From UBA5429 sp942493315 (GTDB taxonomy: Bacteria > Bacteroidota > Bacteroidia > Bacteroidales > WCHB1-69): a DNA stretch of 64,000 nucleotides. Where the stretch lies: positions 3,224,001 through 3,288,000 of the forward strand of contig OW818690.1 in NCBI GenBank assembly GCA_942493315.1. Direction: 5' to 3'. The number at the start of each line of letters is the position of its first letter. Positions within the stretch are counted from its first letter, which is position 1. Position numbers and translations under genes: made by a program. The notes under the pieces were generated by a model. It was not told the origin of the DNA. It worked only from the letters and a program-made list of their open reading frames with translations, and did no database searches. Shown here in pieces: positions 16,915-26,264 of the stretch.

Positions 16915-17835
16915 ATGAATACTAAAAATATTTTTTCAGGTATATTTTTCATCACCTTAGGAACCCTTTGGATCATGAAAACCTTAGAGTTCATCACTTT
17001 TAGCTGGCTTGACTTTTTCAGGTTATGGCCTGTAATTTTCATTTTTATTGGGATTAGCATTATCCCAATAAAAGATTGGATAAAACTTGTTTTACAAATT
17101 CTAATGTTAGCAGGAACCATAGGGTTATTATTCATCACCAATAGTGAAAACGGCATTCAAGTAGGCAGACATTACAGAATTGAGAGTATGTTAGATACAA
17201 CTATTGTCGTAAATGAAAACTCAGAAGTTCCATCACTTTACAAGGAAGAAGATATTACAAGTGCCACACTGAATTTGGATATTAGCGCCAGTAAAGTGAC
17301 TTTTTATAAAGGAGTTGAGCTTTTTAAATTAGCAGATTCCACACAGTCTGGTCAAGGGGATGTAGAGATTGAAAAAAGAATCAACGATAAAAATGCCATT
17401 GTTGATGTAAAATTGTATCCTGTTGAAAAAAGAAGCAACATTTTCCCAAGATTTAAAGTGCTTTTAGGGGAAAAACCAATTTGGACTATCAATCTGGATT
17501 TGAGTGCTACCAGCAGTGAAATCGATTTGAGCCAGTTTAAAGTTGAAAAACTAAATATTGAAGCCAACGCTTCCGATTTTAACTTAAAATTAGGAAATCT
17601 GTGTAAAAATGTTTTTGTAACTGTAGAATCAGGGGCTTCCTCTATTAAAGTCAGAGTACCCAAAAACATGAAATGTGTTGTAATTAAAGATAATGTACTC
17701 TCTTCATTTAATGTAAAAGGATTGAAAAAAGTGGGTGACGATCGTTTTGAAACGTCATCAAACGAAAAAACGGAAGGAGTTATTGAAATCACTATTGCAG
17801 CTGACGTTTCTTCCGTAGATATCATTAGATATTAA
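16915..17835 (+). CDS. LiaF-like membrane protein
   Basis: The protein has 306 residues. Four hydrophobic segments lie in the first 75 residues (FSGIFFITLGTLWIMKTL, LWPVIFIFIGISIIP, ILMLAGTIGLLFI), in the DUF5668/LiaF N-terminal arrangement. A soluble beta-rich domain follows (about 110-306) with repeating strands (LDLSATSSEIDLSQF, KLNIEANASDFNLKLG) like the LiaF/adhesin-type beta-helix. Adjacent PspC proteins suggest an envelope-stress sensor module, as in LiaF/PspC groupings. Function is inferred. Confidence 0.75.
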   Translation: MNTKNIFSGIFFITLGTLWIMKTLEFITFSWLDFFRLWPVIFIFIGISIIPIKDWIKLVLQILMLAGTIGLLFITNSENGIQVGRHYRIESMLDTTIVVNENSEVPSLYKEEDITSATLNLDISASKVTFYKGVELFKLADSTQSGQGDVEIEKRINDKNAIVDVKLYPVEKRSNIFPRFKVLLGEKPIWTINLDLSATSSEIDLSQFKVEKLNIEANASDFNLKLGNLCKNVFVTVESGASSIKVRVPKNMKCVVIKDNVLSSFNVKGLKKVGDDRFETSSNEKTEGVIEITIAADVSSVDIIRY

Positions 17836-17846
17836 AAAATTTCTCG

Positions 17847-17854
17847 TAAATTTG
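17847..17854 (+). promoter_or_regulatory. Candidate -7 box for valS
   Basis: TAAATTTG matches TANNTTTG, 27 bp before the valS ATG. The -33 region would overlap the end of the LiaF-like gene and shows no clear TTG. Confidence 0.4.
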
Positions 17855-17881
17855 CAGGCTTATATTTAAACCTGTAAAACG

Positions 17882-20527
17882 ATGGAAATTGCAACCAAGT
17901 ACGACCCCCAAAACATTGAAGATAAATGGTATAGATTTTGGGATGAAAATCAGATGTTTGCGTCAAAACCAAACGAAAAACCGCCATATACGATTGTAAT
18001 CCCTCCACCTAACGTCACCGGTGTCCTTCACATGGGACACATGTTGAACAATACCATACAGGATGTATTAATTCGCAGAGCTCGCATGATGGGTTTTAAT
18101 GCCCTATGGGTGCCCGGTACTGACCATGCCTCAATCGCTACAGAAGCAAAGGTTGTAGCCTTGTTAAAAGAAAAAGGAATTGAGAAAAATTCACTTTCTC
18201 GTGAACAATTTTTAAAACATGCGTGGGAATGGAAAGAGAAACATGGTGGTATAATCCTACAACAACTTAGAAAATTAGGGGCTTCCTGCGATTGGAACAG
18301 AACCAAATTCACCATGGATGAAGATCTTTCTGAATCTGTTATAGATGTTTTTGTTGATCTTTACAACAAAGGACTGATTTACAGAGGTGTTAGAATGGTA
18401 AACTGGGATCCAAAAGCATTAACAGCCGTTTCTGACGAAGAAGTATTGTATCAGGAAGTTCAATCCAAACTTTATTATATCAGATATCAAATTGAAGGAA
18501 CTGAAAATGAATATGTTACAGTTGCAACTACCCGTCCCGAAACCATTTTGGGAGATGTTGCCATATGTATGCACCCTGAAGATGATCGATTCTTCCATTT
18601 AAAAGGTAAAAGATGCATTGTTCCATTGGTAAACCGCTCTATTCCTCTTATTTTTGATGAATACGTTGAGAGAGAGTTTGGTACAGGAGCTTTAAAAATT
18701 ACTCCAGCTCACGACATCAATGATTACCATATCGGGATTAAACATAAATTGCCCACTATCAACATTTTCAATGATAACGGCACGCTCAATGAACAAGCTG
18801 AAATATTAATTGGTGTGGATCGTTTTGAAGCCAGAAAACAGATTATTCCACTTTTGGAACAATCCGGAAGTTTGGTAAAAATGGAAGAATACACCAATAA
18901 AATTGGCTATTCAGAAAGAACCAACGAAGTTATCGAACCAAAATTATCGTTACAATGGTTTTGTGATATGACTGCCATGGCCAAACCGGCACTGGATGTT
19001 GTTATGGACGATACCATCCGTTTCTTCCCTGAAAAATTCAAAAACACTTACTCTCACTGGATGGAAAATGTAAAAGACTGGTGTATCAGTCGCCAATTGT
19101 GGTGGGGACATCGGATTCCGGCATTTTATTTACCTAATGGGGAGTGTATTGTAGCTAAAACTATGGAGTTAGCTCTGGAAAAAGCAAAAATCCAATACCC
19201 TGAAATAAATCTGCAAATCACAGATTTAAAACAAGATGAAGATGTAATGGACACCTGGTTTTCCTCCTGGTTATGGCCCATTTCCGTTTTTGATGGAATC
19301 AGAAATCCTGATAATGAAGATATTAACTATTACTATCCAACGGCAGTTTTGATTACGGCACCTGAAATCATCTTTTTCTGGGTAGCCAGAATGGTTATGG
19401 CCGGTATTGAATGGCGAAAAAATATCCCATTTAAAGATGTTTACTTCACCGGTATTGTAAGGGATAAACTTCGTAGAAAAATGTCAAAATCCTTAGGAAA
19501 CTCTCCGGATCCAATTGAGTTGATTCAAAAATATGGGGCAGATGGAGTACGTGTTGGGATGTTATTCAGTTCTCCGGCCGGTAACGATTTGATGTTTGAT
19601 GAATCTTTATGTGAGCAAGGAAGAAACTTCAGCAATAAGATCTGGAATGCTTTTCGATTGGTTAAAGGATGGGAAATATGTGCCGAGATTGAGCAACCAC
19701 AACATACAGCAACTGCGATCAAATGGTTCCAAAACCGTATGAATGAAGCGTTAACGCAAATCAATGATGACTTTGATAAATACCGGTTGTCAGATGCGTT
19801 AATGAACGTTTATAAGTTGATTTGGGACGATTTCTGTTCGGTTTTCTTAGAAATCGTTAAGCCACCTTATCAACAACCTATTGATATCAAGTCGTTTGGG
19901 GAGATCAATGATCTTTTTGAAAAGTTATTACGCATTATTCATCCGTTTATGCCATTTATCACGGAAGAATTGTGGCACAATATCAGCGACAGGGGACAAA
20001 AAGAATCGATTATGCTAACTCAGATCCCTACATTTTTTGAACAACCCAATACTGAATTTTTATCACAGTTCAGTGATTGTTTGAAAGTTGTAGAAAGTAT
20101 CAGACGGATCAGAGCAGAAAAAAATATTCCACAGAAGATCCAGATTGAGTTATACATTCAAAAAGAGTTGCTCGATGTAGCTATAGATGAAGTTACGATG
20201 AATGCAGTGATGATGAAATTGTGTAATATTGCTAATATTCAATATGTTTCTGAAAAAGTTCCCGGTTCTGTATCATTCATTGAACTCAATACTGAGTATT
20301 ACATTCCGTTAGGTGACACGATCAATGTAGAAGAGGAGATCGCCAAATTAAAAACGGAATTGCAATATACAGAAGGCTTTTTGCAATCGGTAATGAAAAA
20401 GTTATCCAATGAAAAATTTGTTGCAGGAGCGCCTGAACAAGTTGTAGCGATGGAAAAGAAAAAGATGACTGATGCAGAAGAGAAAATCGCCATTATCAAA
20501 GAACAGATCATCAATTTACAAAAATAG
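17882..20527 (+). CDS. valS: Valyl-tRNA synthetase
   Basis: The protein has 881 residues, normal length. It charges tRNA-Val and edits mischarged Thr. NVTGVLHMGHMLNN is the class I HIGH motif, and RRKMSKSLGNSPDP is the KMSKS loop. The editing domain lies between, with ATTRPETILGDVAICMHPED. The anticodon-binding helices and the C-terminal coiled-coil arm (EEEIAKLKTELQYTEG to the end) are complete. Notably a tRNA-Val gene lies in the same window. Confidence 0.97.
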   Translation: MEIATKYDPQNIEDKWYRFWDENQMFASKPNEKPPYTIVIPPPNVTGVLHMGHMLNNTIQDVLIRRARMMGFNALWVPGTDHASIATEAKVVALLKEKGIEKNSLSREQFLKHAWEWKEKHGGIILQQLRKLGASCDWNRTKFTMDEDLSESVIDVFVDLYNKGLIYRGVRMVNWDPKALTAVSDEEVLYQEVQSKLYYIRYQIEGTENEYVTVATTRPETILGDVAICMHPEDDRFFHLKGKRCIVPLVNRSIPLIFDEYVEREFGTGALKITPAHDINDYHIGIKHKLPTINIFNDNGTLNEQAEILIGVDRFEARKQIIPLLEQSGSLVKMEEYTNKIGYSERTNEVIEPKLSLQWFCDMTAMAKPALDVVMDDTIRFFPEKFKNTYSHWMENVKDWCISRQLWWGHRIPAFYLPNGECIVAKTMELALEKAKIQYPEINLQITDLKQDEDVMDTWFSSWLWPISVFDGIRNPDNEDINYYYPTAVLITAPEIIFFWVARMVMAGIEWRKNIPFKDVYFTGIVRDKLRRKMSKSLGNSPDPIELIQKYGADGVRVGMLFSSPAGNDLMFDESLCEQGRNFSNKIWNAFRLVKGWEICAEIEQPQHTATAIKWFQNRMNEALTQINDDFDKYRLSDALMNVYKLIWDDFCSVFLEIVKPPYQQPIDIKSFGEINDLFEKLLRIIHPFMPFITEELWHNISDRGQKESIMLTQIPTFFEQPNTEFLSQFSDCLKVVESIRRIRAEKNIPQKIQIELYIQKELLDVAIDEVTMNAVMMKLCNIANIQYVSEKVPGSVSFIELNTEYYIPLGDTINVEEEIAKLKTELQYTEGFLQSVMKKLSNEKFVAGAPEQVVAMEKKKMTDAEEKIAIIKEQIINLQK

Positions 20528-20529
20528 AC

Positions 20530-20700
20530 ATGCAAAACGTATTCAGATATTTTCTACTTTTAGGGGTCTATATGATTCCGATCTATTTCATTATGAATGA
20601 TGCTGAGAAGTTTCCGATCCTCCTTTTTGGCTTTGTTGGGATCACAATCGCTTACTGGCCTGCGCTTTACTTTATTAAAAGACGAAGTAAGAAGGACTAA
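20530..20700 (+). CDS. Small two-helix membrane protein
   Basis: The protein has 56 residues, beginning MQNVFRYFLLLGVYMIPIYF, 2 bp after the valS stop. Two membrane helices (about 5-22 and 29-49) with a short DAEKFP loop and a basic tail RRSKKD. Close spacing to valS and a normal coding look support a real gene. Function unknown. Its stop codon lies within the first unit of a heptamer repeat. Confidence 0.55.
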   Translation: MQNVFRYFLLLGVYMIPIYFIMNDAEKFPILLFGFVGITIAYWPALYFIKRRSKKD

Positions 20701-20805
20701 AGACTAAGGACTAAGGACTAAAGAAGAATGAAAAATGAGCACACGAGCATTCTGAGCATTCGAGCATTCTGAGCACATTGAACACATGAGCATTCCGAAA
20801 AATAT
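20694..20805 (+). repeat. Composite heptamer and GAGCATTC-type repeat array
   Basis: Four heptamers (A/G)GACTAA cover 20694-20721. They are followed by AGAAGAA/TGAAAAA-type heptamers, then by 8-9-bp units of the GAGCATTC, GAGCACATT and GAGCATTCT type up to about 20800. No gene lies in 20701-20846. Related units recur at 22454-22520. Confidence 0.85.
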
Positions 20806-20846
20806 ACTTCAAAAATGCTGGTTTTAAAAGTATAAAATGGTCTTAA

Positions 20847-21413
20847 TTATTTAAAAGAAAAAACAAATTTTCTTTTATCATAGGGATAAATGCATTTGGG
20901 CATATTCGTGTCCCCTAATTGTCGACCAATTGCCAATAAAATTTCATATTCTTCAATGGTACTTGGTGGAACTTTTTTCATTCTGGAATAACCATGACCT
21001 ATAAATGGAATTTGGTATCCACCTACACATATTTCTGAAATAAAAGCTAAAGCAGTGGCTTTTGTTCTATTTTCAGAAATGGAATCTAAATGTAATAATA
21101 TATAAACTTGGTAGTATAAAGGGTTTCCATTTTTATAATAAATCTTTGATTTTGAAGCACCAGTCAAAGGCATTAAAAGAACATCATTTTTGTTAATAAT
21201 ACTATCATAATCGACATAATAACTGGATATAGTTGAAGTATCAGGGTATAAATCTATGAATCCATCTTCATAATTAGAAAAAATAGAATATTTAATTTGC
21301 TGAATATTTGCATTAAAAACATAACTGGTTGGATTTTTTTGTTTTAATTCTTTTTGAGAATAACAACCGGAAAACAATAATGTTACTAAAATTAAATAGA
21401 TTAAATTTTTCAT
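20847..21413 (-). CDS. Lipoprotein, function unknown
   Basis: The protein has 188 residues. The signal peptide IYLILVTLLFSGC ends in a lipobox (FSGC, Cys at about 17). The mature part has no recognised domain. Blocks such as DLYPDTSTISSYYVDYDS and KATALAFISEICVGGYQIPFIG are probably beta-strand rich. Stand-alone gene on the minus strand with a -7 box upstream. It could be a periplasm-facing or surface lipoprotein. Confidence 0.65.
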   Translation of the reverse strand: MKNLIYLILVTLLFSGCYSQKELKQKNPTSYVFNANIQQIKYSIFSNYEDGFIDLYPDTSTISSYYVDYDSIINKNDVLLMPLTGASKSKIYYKNGNPLYYQVYILLHLDSISENRTKATALAFISEICVGGYQIPFIGHGYSRMKKVPPSTIEEYEILLAIGRQLGDTNMPKCIYPYDKRKFVFSFK

Positions 21414-21466
21414 CGTATTGGTTTAATCTCTGATTTTCAAAATGTTTTATGTTTAATTTGTGAGTG

Positions 21467-21474
21467 CAAATATA
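21467..21474 (-). promoter_or_regulatory. Candidate -7 box for the lipoprotein gene
   Basis: The minus strand reads TATATTTG, matching TANNTTTG, about 54 bp before the ATG at 21413. A -33 element at the canonical distance is not clear. Confidence 0.4.
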
Positions 21475-21545
21475 CAATTATTTGAATTCAATAAACTTTT
21501 TCTCTAAAATTAGATTATAATTTTTGGAGAACAAAAAGAAATTAA

Positions 21546-21580
21546 CCACCCCGCCTTCGGCACCCCTCCAAAGGAGGGGA
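21546..21580. repeat. GC-rich double-hairpin element
   Basis: GCC-TTC-GGC forms a small hairpin, followed by CCCCTCC-AAA-GGAGGGG, a perfect 7-bp stem with a 3-base loop (21563-21579). The GC content contrasts sharply with the AT-rich flanks. It resembles REP-like palindromic intergenic elements seen in Bacteroidota genomes; only one copy is in this window. Confidence 0.75.
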
Positions 21581-21719
21581 ATCGTCAACTATCTTATTTG
21601 CTGGAAAATAAGATAATAATTTGATGGTATTTTAACTATATACATTCTCTACAGATATTTTTTAAATCTGCAGATTGCAGACAACTGACTAAAATGAAAG
21701 ATTGTTAAGAAAAAATTCT

Positions 21720-21727
21720 TACTTTTG
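21720..21727 (+). promoter_or_regulatory. Candidate -7 box
   Basis: TACTTTTG matches TANNTTTG and lies 22 bp before the mini-ORF ATG at 21750. A TTG 15 bp upstream is closer than the usual 19-21 bp. Confidence 0.4.
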
Positions 21728-21749
21728 CATCATTAATACTTAGTATTTT

Positions 21750-21854
21750 ATGATGAACGGATTAATAAAAATCATTGTTTTTCTACTTTTTATTATTTCA
21801 ACTCCTGTTTTTGGACAAAATAGTGAAAAAAATGAGTCTAAGGATATAAATTAA
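21750..21854 (+). CDS. Signal-peptide-only mini-ORF (34 aa)
   Basis: The ORF has 34 residues: MMNGLIKIIVFLLFIISTP followed by VFGQNSEKNESKDIN. This is a complete Sec signal peptide with a cleavage site after FGQ or VFG and only about 11 mature residues. It has its own -7 box and lies 7 bp before the next ATG, so it could lead that gene's operon. It may be a real secreted peptide, a translated leader, or the remnant of a gene whose body was lost. Confidence 0.4.
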   Translation: MMNGLIKIIVFLLFIISTPVFGQNSEKNESKDIN

Positions 21855-21861
21855 AAATAAT

Positions 21862-22449
21862 ATGGTGACAAAAGTTAAGAATTATATACTTATTTTACTT
21901 TGTATTACTTTTATTTTGATTGTATATAAAGTTTTTTTTGAAAAAAAATATTATACAAAAGAAGATCTGATTGAGTCTTATGACAAGAAAGAACAAGAAA
22001 TTTCACAACTTATAAACTATTTTAAAACAATTATTCCAGATAGTACAAATATAGAAATTGAGTTTACTTCAGATGAAATAATTGGTATATTTCATGTTTC
22101 AAAAGGTGAAATGAAAAATGATAATTTTGATATAAAAATACACTCTTCAGAAACTAAACATTTATTAAAAGAATTAAATTGGACATCTAAAGAACTTACA
22201 TGTTTAAAGGAAAAATTAGATGCTGCAGATTGTATTTCCATTTCTTCTGGAGATCCTATTTCTGTAGGATGGAAAAGAATTGGTATGGGATTGTATTCCT
22301 ATTATATTTTTGATAAAAACTTACCTGATTCTTTGATAACAGAATATAATGACAAATGTACTTATATATTTTACAAAGAAAATATTGTCTTTCATTATGG
22401 TGGAGGAGCTATTGGACCCAATTGTTTTCCCGGAATACATGGAAAGTAA
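21862..22449 (+). CDS. Membrane-anchored protein, function unknown
   Basis: The protein has 195 residues. One N-terminal membrane segment (YILILLCITFILIVYKVFF, about 8-26) is followed by a charged extracytoplasmic domain. Its core ends in a Gly-rich, Cys-containing tail (FHYGGGAIGPNCFPGIHGK). Three further cysteines lie in the TCLKEKLDAADC region. No family is recognised. Second gene after the mini-ORF. Confidence 0.6.
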   Translation: MVTKVKNYILILLCITFILIVYKVFFEKKYYTKEDLIESYDKKEQEISQLINYFKTIIPDSTNIEIEFTSDEIIGIFHVSKGEMKNDNFDIKIHSSETKHLLKELNWTSKELTCLKEKLDAADCISISSGDPISVGWKRIGMGLYSYYIFDKNLPDSLITEYNDKCTYIFYKENIVFHYGGGAIGPNCFPGIHGK

Positions 22450-22453
22450 CAAT

Positions 22454-22523
22454 GATGAAAAATGAGTATTCGAGCATTCGAGCACATTGAGCATTCCGAG
22501 CTAACGAGCACATTGAGCATTTG
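22454..22523 (+). repeat. GAGCATTC-type short repeat array
   Basis: Units of 8-9 bp (GAGTATTC, GAGCATTC, GAGCACATT, GAGCATTCC, GAGCTAAC, GAGCACATT, GAGCATTTG) run head to tail, preceded by a GATGAAAAAT segment. The same units occur at 20734-20800. The array supplies the ATTG that could serve as the -33 box for the next gene. Confidence 0.85.
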
Positions 22524-22542
22524 CTAATTTTCCTTATTTTTG
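22512..22542 (+). promoter_or_regulatory. Promoter for the dipeptidyl-peptidase III gene
   Basis: ATTG at 22512-22515 and TATTTTTG at 22535-22542 are 19 bp apart, fitting the -33/-7 pair. The -33 lies in the repeat array. The predicted transcription start is near 22549, which requires a start codon downstream, at 22557 or 22560, and not at 22521. Confidence 0.6.
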
Positions 22543-22556
22543 TGTCAAATATTGAA

Positions 22557-24617
22557 ATGATGAAACTTTATTCTATTATTCTGATTGTTATGGCTTGTTG
22601 CTTTTGTTTTTCTTGTAATGAATCCAAAAAAGAGAGTGCTTCTGATGAACCTCAAGGATTTGATTATCACGTGGATCGATTTGCTGATATTGAGATTCTA
22701 CGATTTAAGGTGGATCGTTGGGAGGAGCTTTCTTTGCAACAAAAAACCATGATTTATTACCTTTCTGAAGCTGCTGCTTGTGGTCGGGATATCGTTTTTG
22801 ATCAGAATTGTGCCTATAATTTGTCCATTAAAGATGCTTTGGAGAATATTATTGATTCGTACTCCGGAGATAAATCTTGTGCTGACTTTGAAAAATTTAT
22901 GGTGTATGTAAAAAGGTTCTGGTTCTCTAACGGAATGCATCACCATTATTCTAATGCTAAGTTTTTCCCTGAAGTTACCAAAGAGTACTTTGAATTATTA
23001 TTATCAAAATCAAATAGTACCGGATTTTATTTACCTGAAGGTTATACTTTTGAAACCTATAAAACCTGGATTACCAATTTGATTTTTGATCCTAAAATTG
23101 CTCCGATCAAAATTGTGCAGGATAATGCTCAGGATCTGGTTTTAAACTCTTCCGCTAATTTTTATGAAGGTGTTACACAAAGGGAAGCGGAAACATTTTA
23201 TGATAAATTAGAAAAGAATCGTTCTCTTTTTAATCCTGAAAAACCTATATCCCTAGGACTTAATAGCAAATTAGTAAAAGAAAAGGGTACAATTATTGAA
23301 AAAAAATATCAGGTGGGTGGACTCTATTCTGCAGCTTTGGAAAAAGTGGTTTTTTGGCTTGAAAAGGCTATGAGCGTAGCAGAAAATGACACTCAAAAAA
23401 AACACATTCAAAAACTTATAGAATACTATCGTTCCGGAGATCTGAAAACCTGGGATGAATACAATATTTTATGGGTTCAGGATTTAGATTCCAAAATTGA
23501 CTATGTAAACGGTTTTATTGAAGTTTACAACGATCCATTACAACGAAAAGCTACCTGGGAAGCGATGGCAAACTTCAAAGATCTCGAAGAAACAAAACGT
23601 ACAGAGTTGATTAGTAAAAACGCTCAATGGTTTGAAGATCACTCCCCAATTGCTCCTCAATTTAAGAAAAAAGAGGTAAAAGGGGTTGCTGCTAAAGCCA
23701 TTACCATTGCATTTTTAGGAGGTGATTGTTATCCTTCTGCCCCACTTGGAATCAATCTACCCAATGCCAATTGGATCAGAAAAGATTATGGTTCTAAGTC
23801 AGTAACTCTGACTAATATCATGTTTGCATACAATCAGGCAGGATTGGAATCCGGTATTAACGATGAATTTTACATATCTCAAGAGGAGATCGAACGGGCT
23901 GAAAAATATGGATTTATAACCTACAATCTTTTTGTTGACATGCACGAATGTTTGGGACACGGTTCCGGTCAATTAGCACCGGGTGTTTCAGATGGTTCCT
24001 TGAAACAGTTTCATTCTGTTATTGAAGAAGCCCGGGCTGATCTTTTTGCCTTGTACTTTTTGGGAGATCCAAAAATTGTAGAACTGGGATTGGTAAATGA
24101 TCCTGATGCCTACAAAGCCGAGTATTACAGAACGATTGTCAATGGAATGATGCTTCAATTGAATCGGATCAATTTAGGGGATGAGATTACCCAAACTCAC
24201 ATGCGTGACCGTGCCTTGATTGCTCATTGGTGCTACGAAAACGGAAAAGCAGACCAGGTGATTGAAATGGTTGAACGTGATGGGAAAACATTCATCAAAA
24301 TCAATGATTACGAAAAACTACGCCAGCTTTTTGGAAAGTTACTGGCTCAGATTCAAGATATTAAATCTTTCGGTAAATATAAAGATGCTAAAATGTTAGT
24401 TGAAAAGTATGGGATAAAAATTGATCCAACCATGCATCAGGAAGTAAAAAAACGTTACTCATTACTCGATATTGCCCCATACAGCGGTTTTGTGAATCCC
24501 CATTTTAATATCATTTACGATAAAGATGTCATCAAAGATATCCAGCTGGATTATTCCCAGACTTATATAGATCAAATGTTAGAGTATGGAAAAAAATATA
24601 AATATTTGAATAAATAA
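22557..24617 (+). CDS. Dipeptidyl-peptidase III family metallopeptidase (M49), lipoprotein
   Basis: The protein has 686 residues from the ATG at 22557 (22560 is equally possible). It cleaves dipeptides from peptide N-termini. The zinc motif HECLGHGSGQ (His463, Glu464, His468) matches the M49 HEXXGH, and EEARAD near 490-495 supplies the third ligand. An N-terminal signal MMKLYSIILIVMACCFCFSC has a lipobox-like FSC with Cys at about 20, so an envelope lipoprotein location is likely. Length and order are complete for the family. Confidence 0.9.
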   Translation: MMKLYSIILIVMACCFCFSCNESKKESASDEPQGFDYHVDRFADIEILRFKVDRWEELSLQQKTMIYYLSEAAACGRDIVFDQNCAYNLSIKDALENIIDSYSGDKSCADFEKFMVYVKRFWFSNGMHHHYSNAKFFPEVTKEYFELLLSKSNSTGFYLPEGYTFETYKTWITNLIFDPKIAPIKIVQDNAQDLVLNSSANFYEGVTQREAETFYDKLEKNRSLFNPEKPISLGLNSKLVKEKGTIIEKKYQVGGLYSAALEKVVFWLEKAMSVAENDTQKKHIQKLIEYYRSGDLKTWDEYNILWVQDLDSKIDYVNGFIEVYNDPLQRKATWEAMANFKDLEETKRTELISKNAQWFEDHSPIAPQFKKKEVKGVAAKAITIAFLGGDCYPSAPLGINLPNANWIRKDYGSKSVTLTNIMFAYNQAGLESGINDEFYISQEEIERAEKYGFITYNLFVDMHECLGHGSGQLAPGVSDGSLKQFHSVIEEARADLFALYFLGDPKIVELGLVNDPDAYKAEYYRTIVNGMMLQLNRINLGDEITQTHMRDRALIAHWCYENGKADQVIEMVERDGKTFIKINDYEKLRQLFGKLLAQIQDIKSFGKYKDAKMLVEKYGIKIDPTMHQEVKKRYSLLDIAPYSGFVNPHFNIIYDKDVIKDIQLDYSQTYIDQMLEYGKKYKYLNK

Positions 24618-24637
24618 GATCATCATTACTCAATAAA

Positions 24638-26089
24638 ATGAAAAAAATTATCATTATAATTTTGTCAATTATATTTGCTTCTTGTAATTATAATAATAAT
24701 CAAGAAATTAAAAGCCATAGAATCTCCATCGAAGAAGTTAAAAAGATAACAGAAAAAGGAAATGAAGCTTATAATTGTGGAGAGTTTGAAATCGCAATTG
24801 AAAAATTGTCAGAAGTTTTACAAAAAGGTGAGTGGGACAATGATTCTATATTATATTTTGAAACCAAACTCAATCTCGCATGTTCTTACAATAGATTTAA
24901 AAATAGTGAAAAAGGGTTACAAATTGCTTTTGAAGCACTTGATGGATTCAAAAGAAAAAATGATACGCTTCACATAGGAACAACATTAACCACAATATCT
25001 GCATTTTATGGAGAAATGTTTGATTTTGAAAAGGCCAAAACATTGGCTATAGAAGGAATGAAATATATTTTATCGCAAAATGATTCTGTTTATATCTGTT
25101 TAGCTTATAATCAAGTTGCTTTTAATTACACAGATCAGGAAGATTATAAAAATGGGATCTTATATCTGGATACAGCTTTATCTTTTTTAAAAAATGATCA
25201 TTTTAACGAACATGCATCGTCCATATTTATCAATTTAAGTGATTGTTATGTTAGTTTAGGAAAATTTGAAAAAGGGATCGAATATCTGAAAAAAGCTTTA
25301 GAATTAGCTAAATCAAATAATCAAAAATTTCATCAACAATTGATATTTTCTAAACTCTCCGAAGTCTATGAACAAAAAAAAGATTATAAAAAAAGTTTAG
25401 ATTATCTTTATGAATCAAATTCGATCAAAGAGTTACTTTTTTCAGAAGAAAAATCTGACGCTTTAGCATCTATGGAGGTTCGATACAAAACACAAGAAAA
25501 GGAAGAGGAGATTAACAAATTAAAACTCGAACAAAAATTGACTAAAACAAGGAGAAATTTTATCATAACAGTATTGGTAATATCCTTATTTCTTTTATTA
25601 TCAGTACTATACAATATTTATTTAAAACTAAAAAAAGCAAAAGAATCTTTATTTGAGAAAGATAATGAACTTAAGAATTATTTTCAATTACTTCTTCAAA
25701 AAAATCAAGAATACAATAAACTCTTAGGTCTTCAAAATTTACAAATCCAAACTGTTGCGATTGAGGAAAATGAATCAAAAGATATTGATGAGAGTTTAGA
25801 ACTTATTAATACAAAAATAGTAACCAACGATGACTGGGAATATTTCAAGAAGAGGTTTAGTTTGATTCATAAGGGATTAATTCAAAAATTGAGAATACAA
25901 TATCCTGATATAACTGCAGCCGAAGAGAGACTTTTTTTATTGATAAGAATTAACATGAAAACGTCCGAGATTGCACTTTCATTAGGAATTTCTGAAGATA
26001 GTGTAAAGAAAACGCGTCAAAGATTACGTAAAAGAATAAATATTGAATCTAATGAAAATTTGGATAATTATATCATTAATTTTCATTAA
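24638..26089 (+). CDS. Membrane TPR protein with LuxR-type C-terminal HTH
   Basis: The protein has 483 residues. The N-terminal signal ends in a lipobox (SIIFASC, Cys about 16). Five or so TPR-like helix pairs cover residues 35-290 (EAYNCGEFEIAIEKLSEVL, EKGIEYLKKALELAKSN). A membrane helix lies near 306-326 (FIITVLVISLFLLLSVLYNIY), then a coiled coil. The last 60 residues are a helix-turn-helix domain (EIALSLGISEDSVKKTRQRL). This build is a widespread Bacteroidota one-component regulator class with periplasmic sensing and cytoplasmic DNA binding. It lies 270 bp before the giant gene. Confidence 0.75.
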   Translation: MKKIIIIILSIIFASCNYNNNQEIKSHRISIEEVKKITEKGNEAYNCGEFEIAIEKLSEVLQKGEWDNDSILYFETKLNLACSYNRFKNSEKGLQIAFEALDGFKRKNDTLHIGTTLTTISAFYGEMFDFEKAKTLAIEGMKYILSQNDSVYICLAYNQVAFNYTDQEDYKNGILYLDTALSFLKNDHFNEHASSIFINLSDCYVSLGKFEKGIEYLKKALELAKSNNQKFHQQLIFSKLSEVYEQKKDYKKSLDYLYESNSIKELLFSEEKSDALASMEVRYKTQEKEEEINKLKLEQKLTKTRRNFIITVLVISLFLLLSVLYNIYLKLKKAKESLFEKDNELKNYFQLLLQKNQEYNKLLGLQNLQIQTVAIEENESKDIDESLELINTKIVTNDDWEYFKKRFSLIHKGLIQKLRIQYPDITAAEERLFLLIRINMKTSEIALSLGISEDSVKKTRQRLRKRINIESNENLDNYIINFH

Positions 26090-26264
26090 TATTTATTTCA
26101 AATAATTCATTTTTCATAAAGTATCCATAATAATTTGATCCTCTTAGACGATCATGATTGTTTATTGTTTAATTATATAAATAATTAATATACAGCAATA
26201 TACAGTATAAAGACAAATAGGGGTACATCTATATATTTATAACAAATATAATGAGGCATTATAT

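Larger units (their letters stand above)
21414..21749. other. Gene-free intergenic stretch
   Basis: This 336-bp stretch holds the leader and -7 box of the minus-strand lipoprotein, a GC-rich double hairpin element at 21546-21580, and a -7 box for the plus-strand genes. No other ORF with coding features is visible. Confidence 0.7.
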
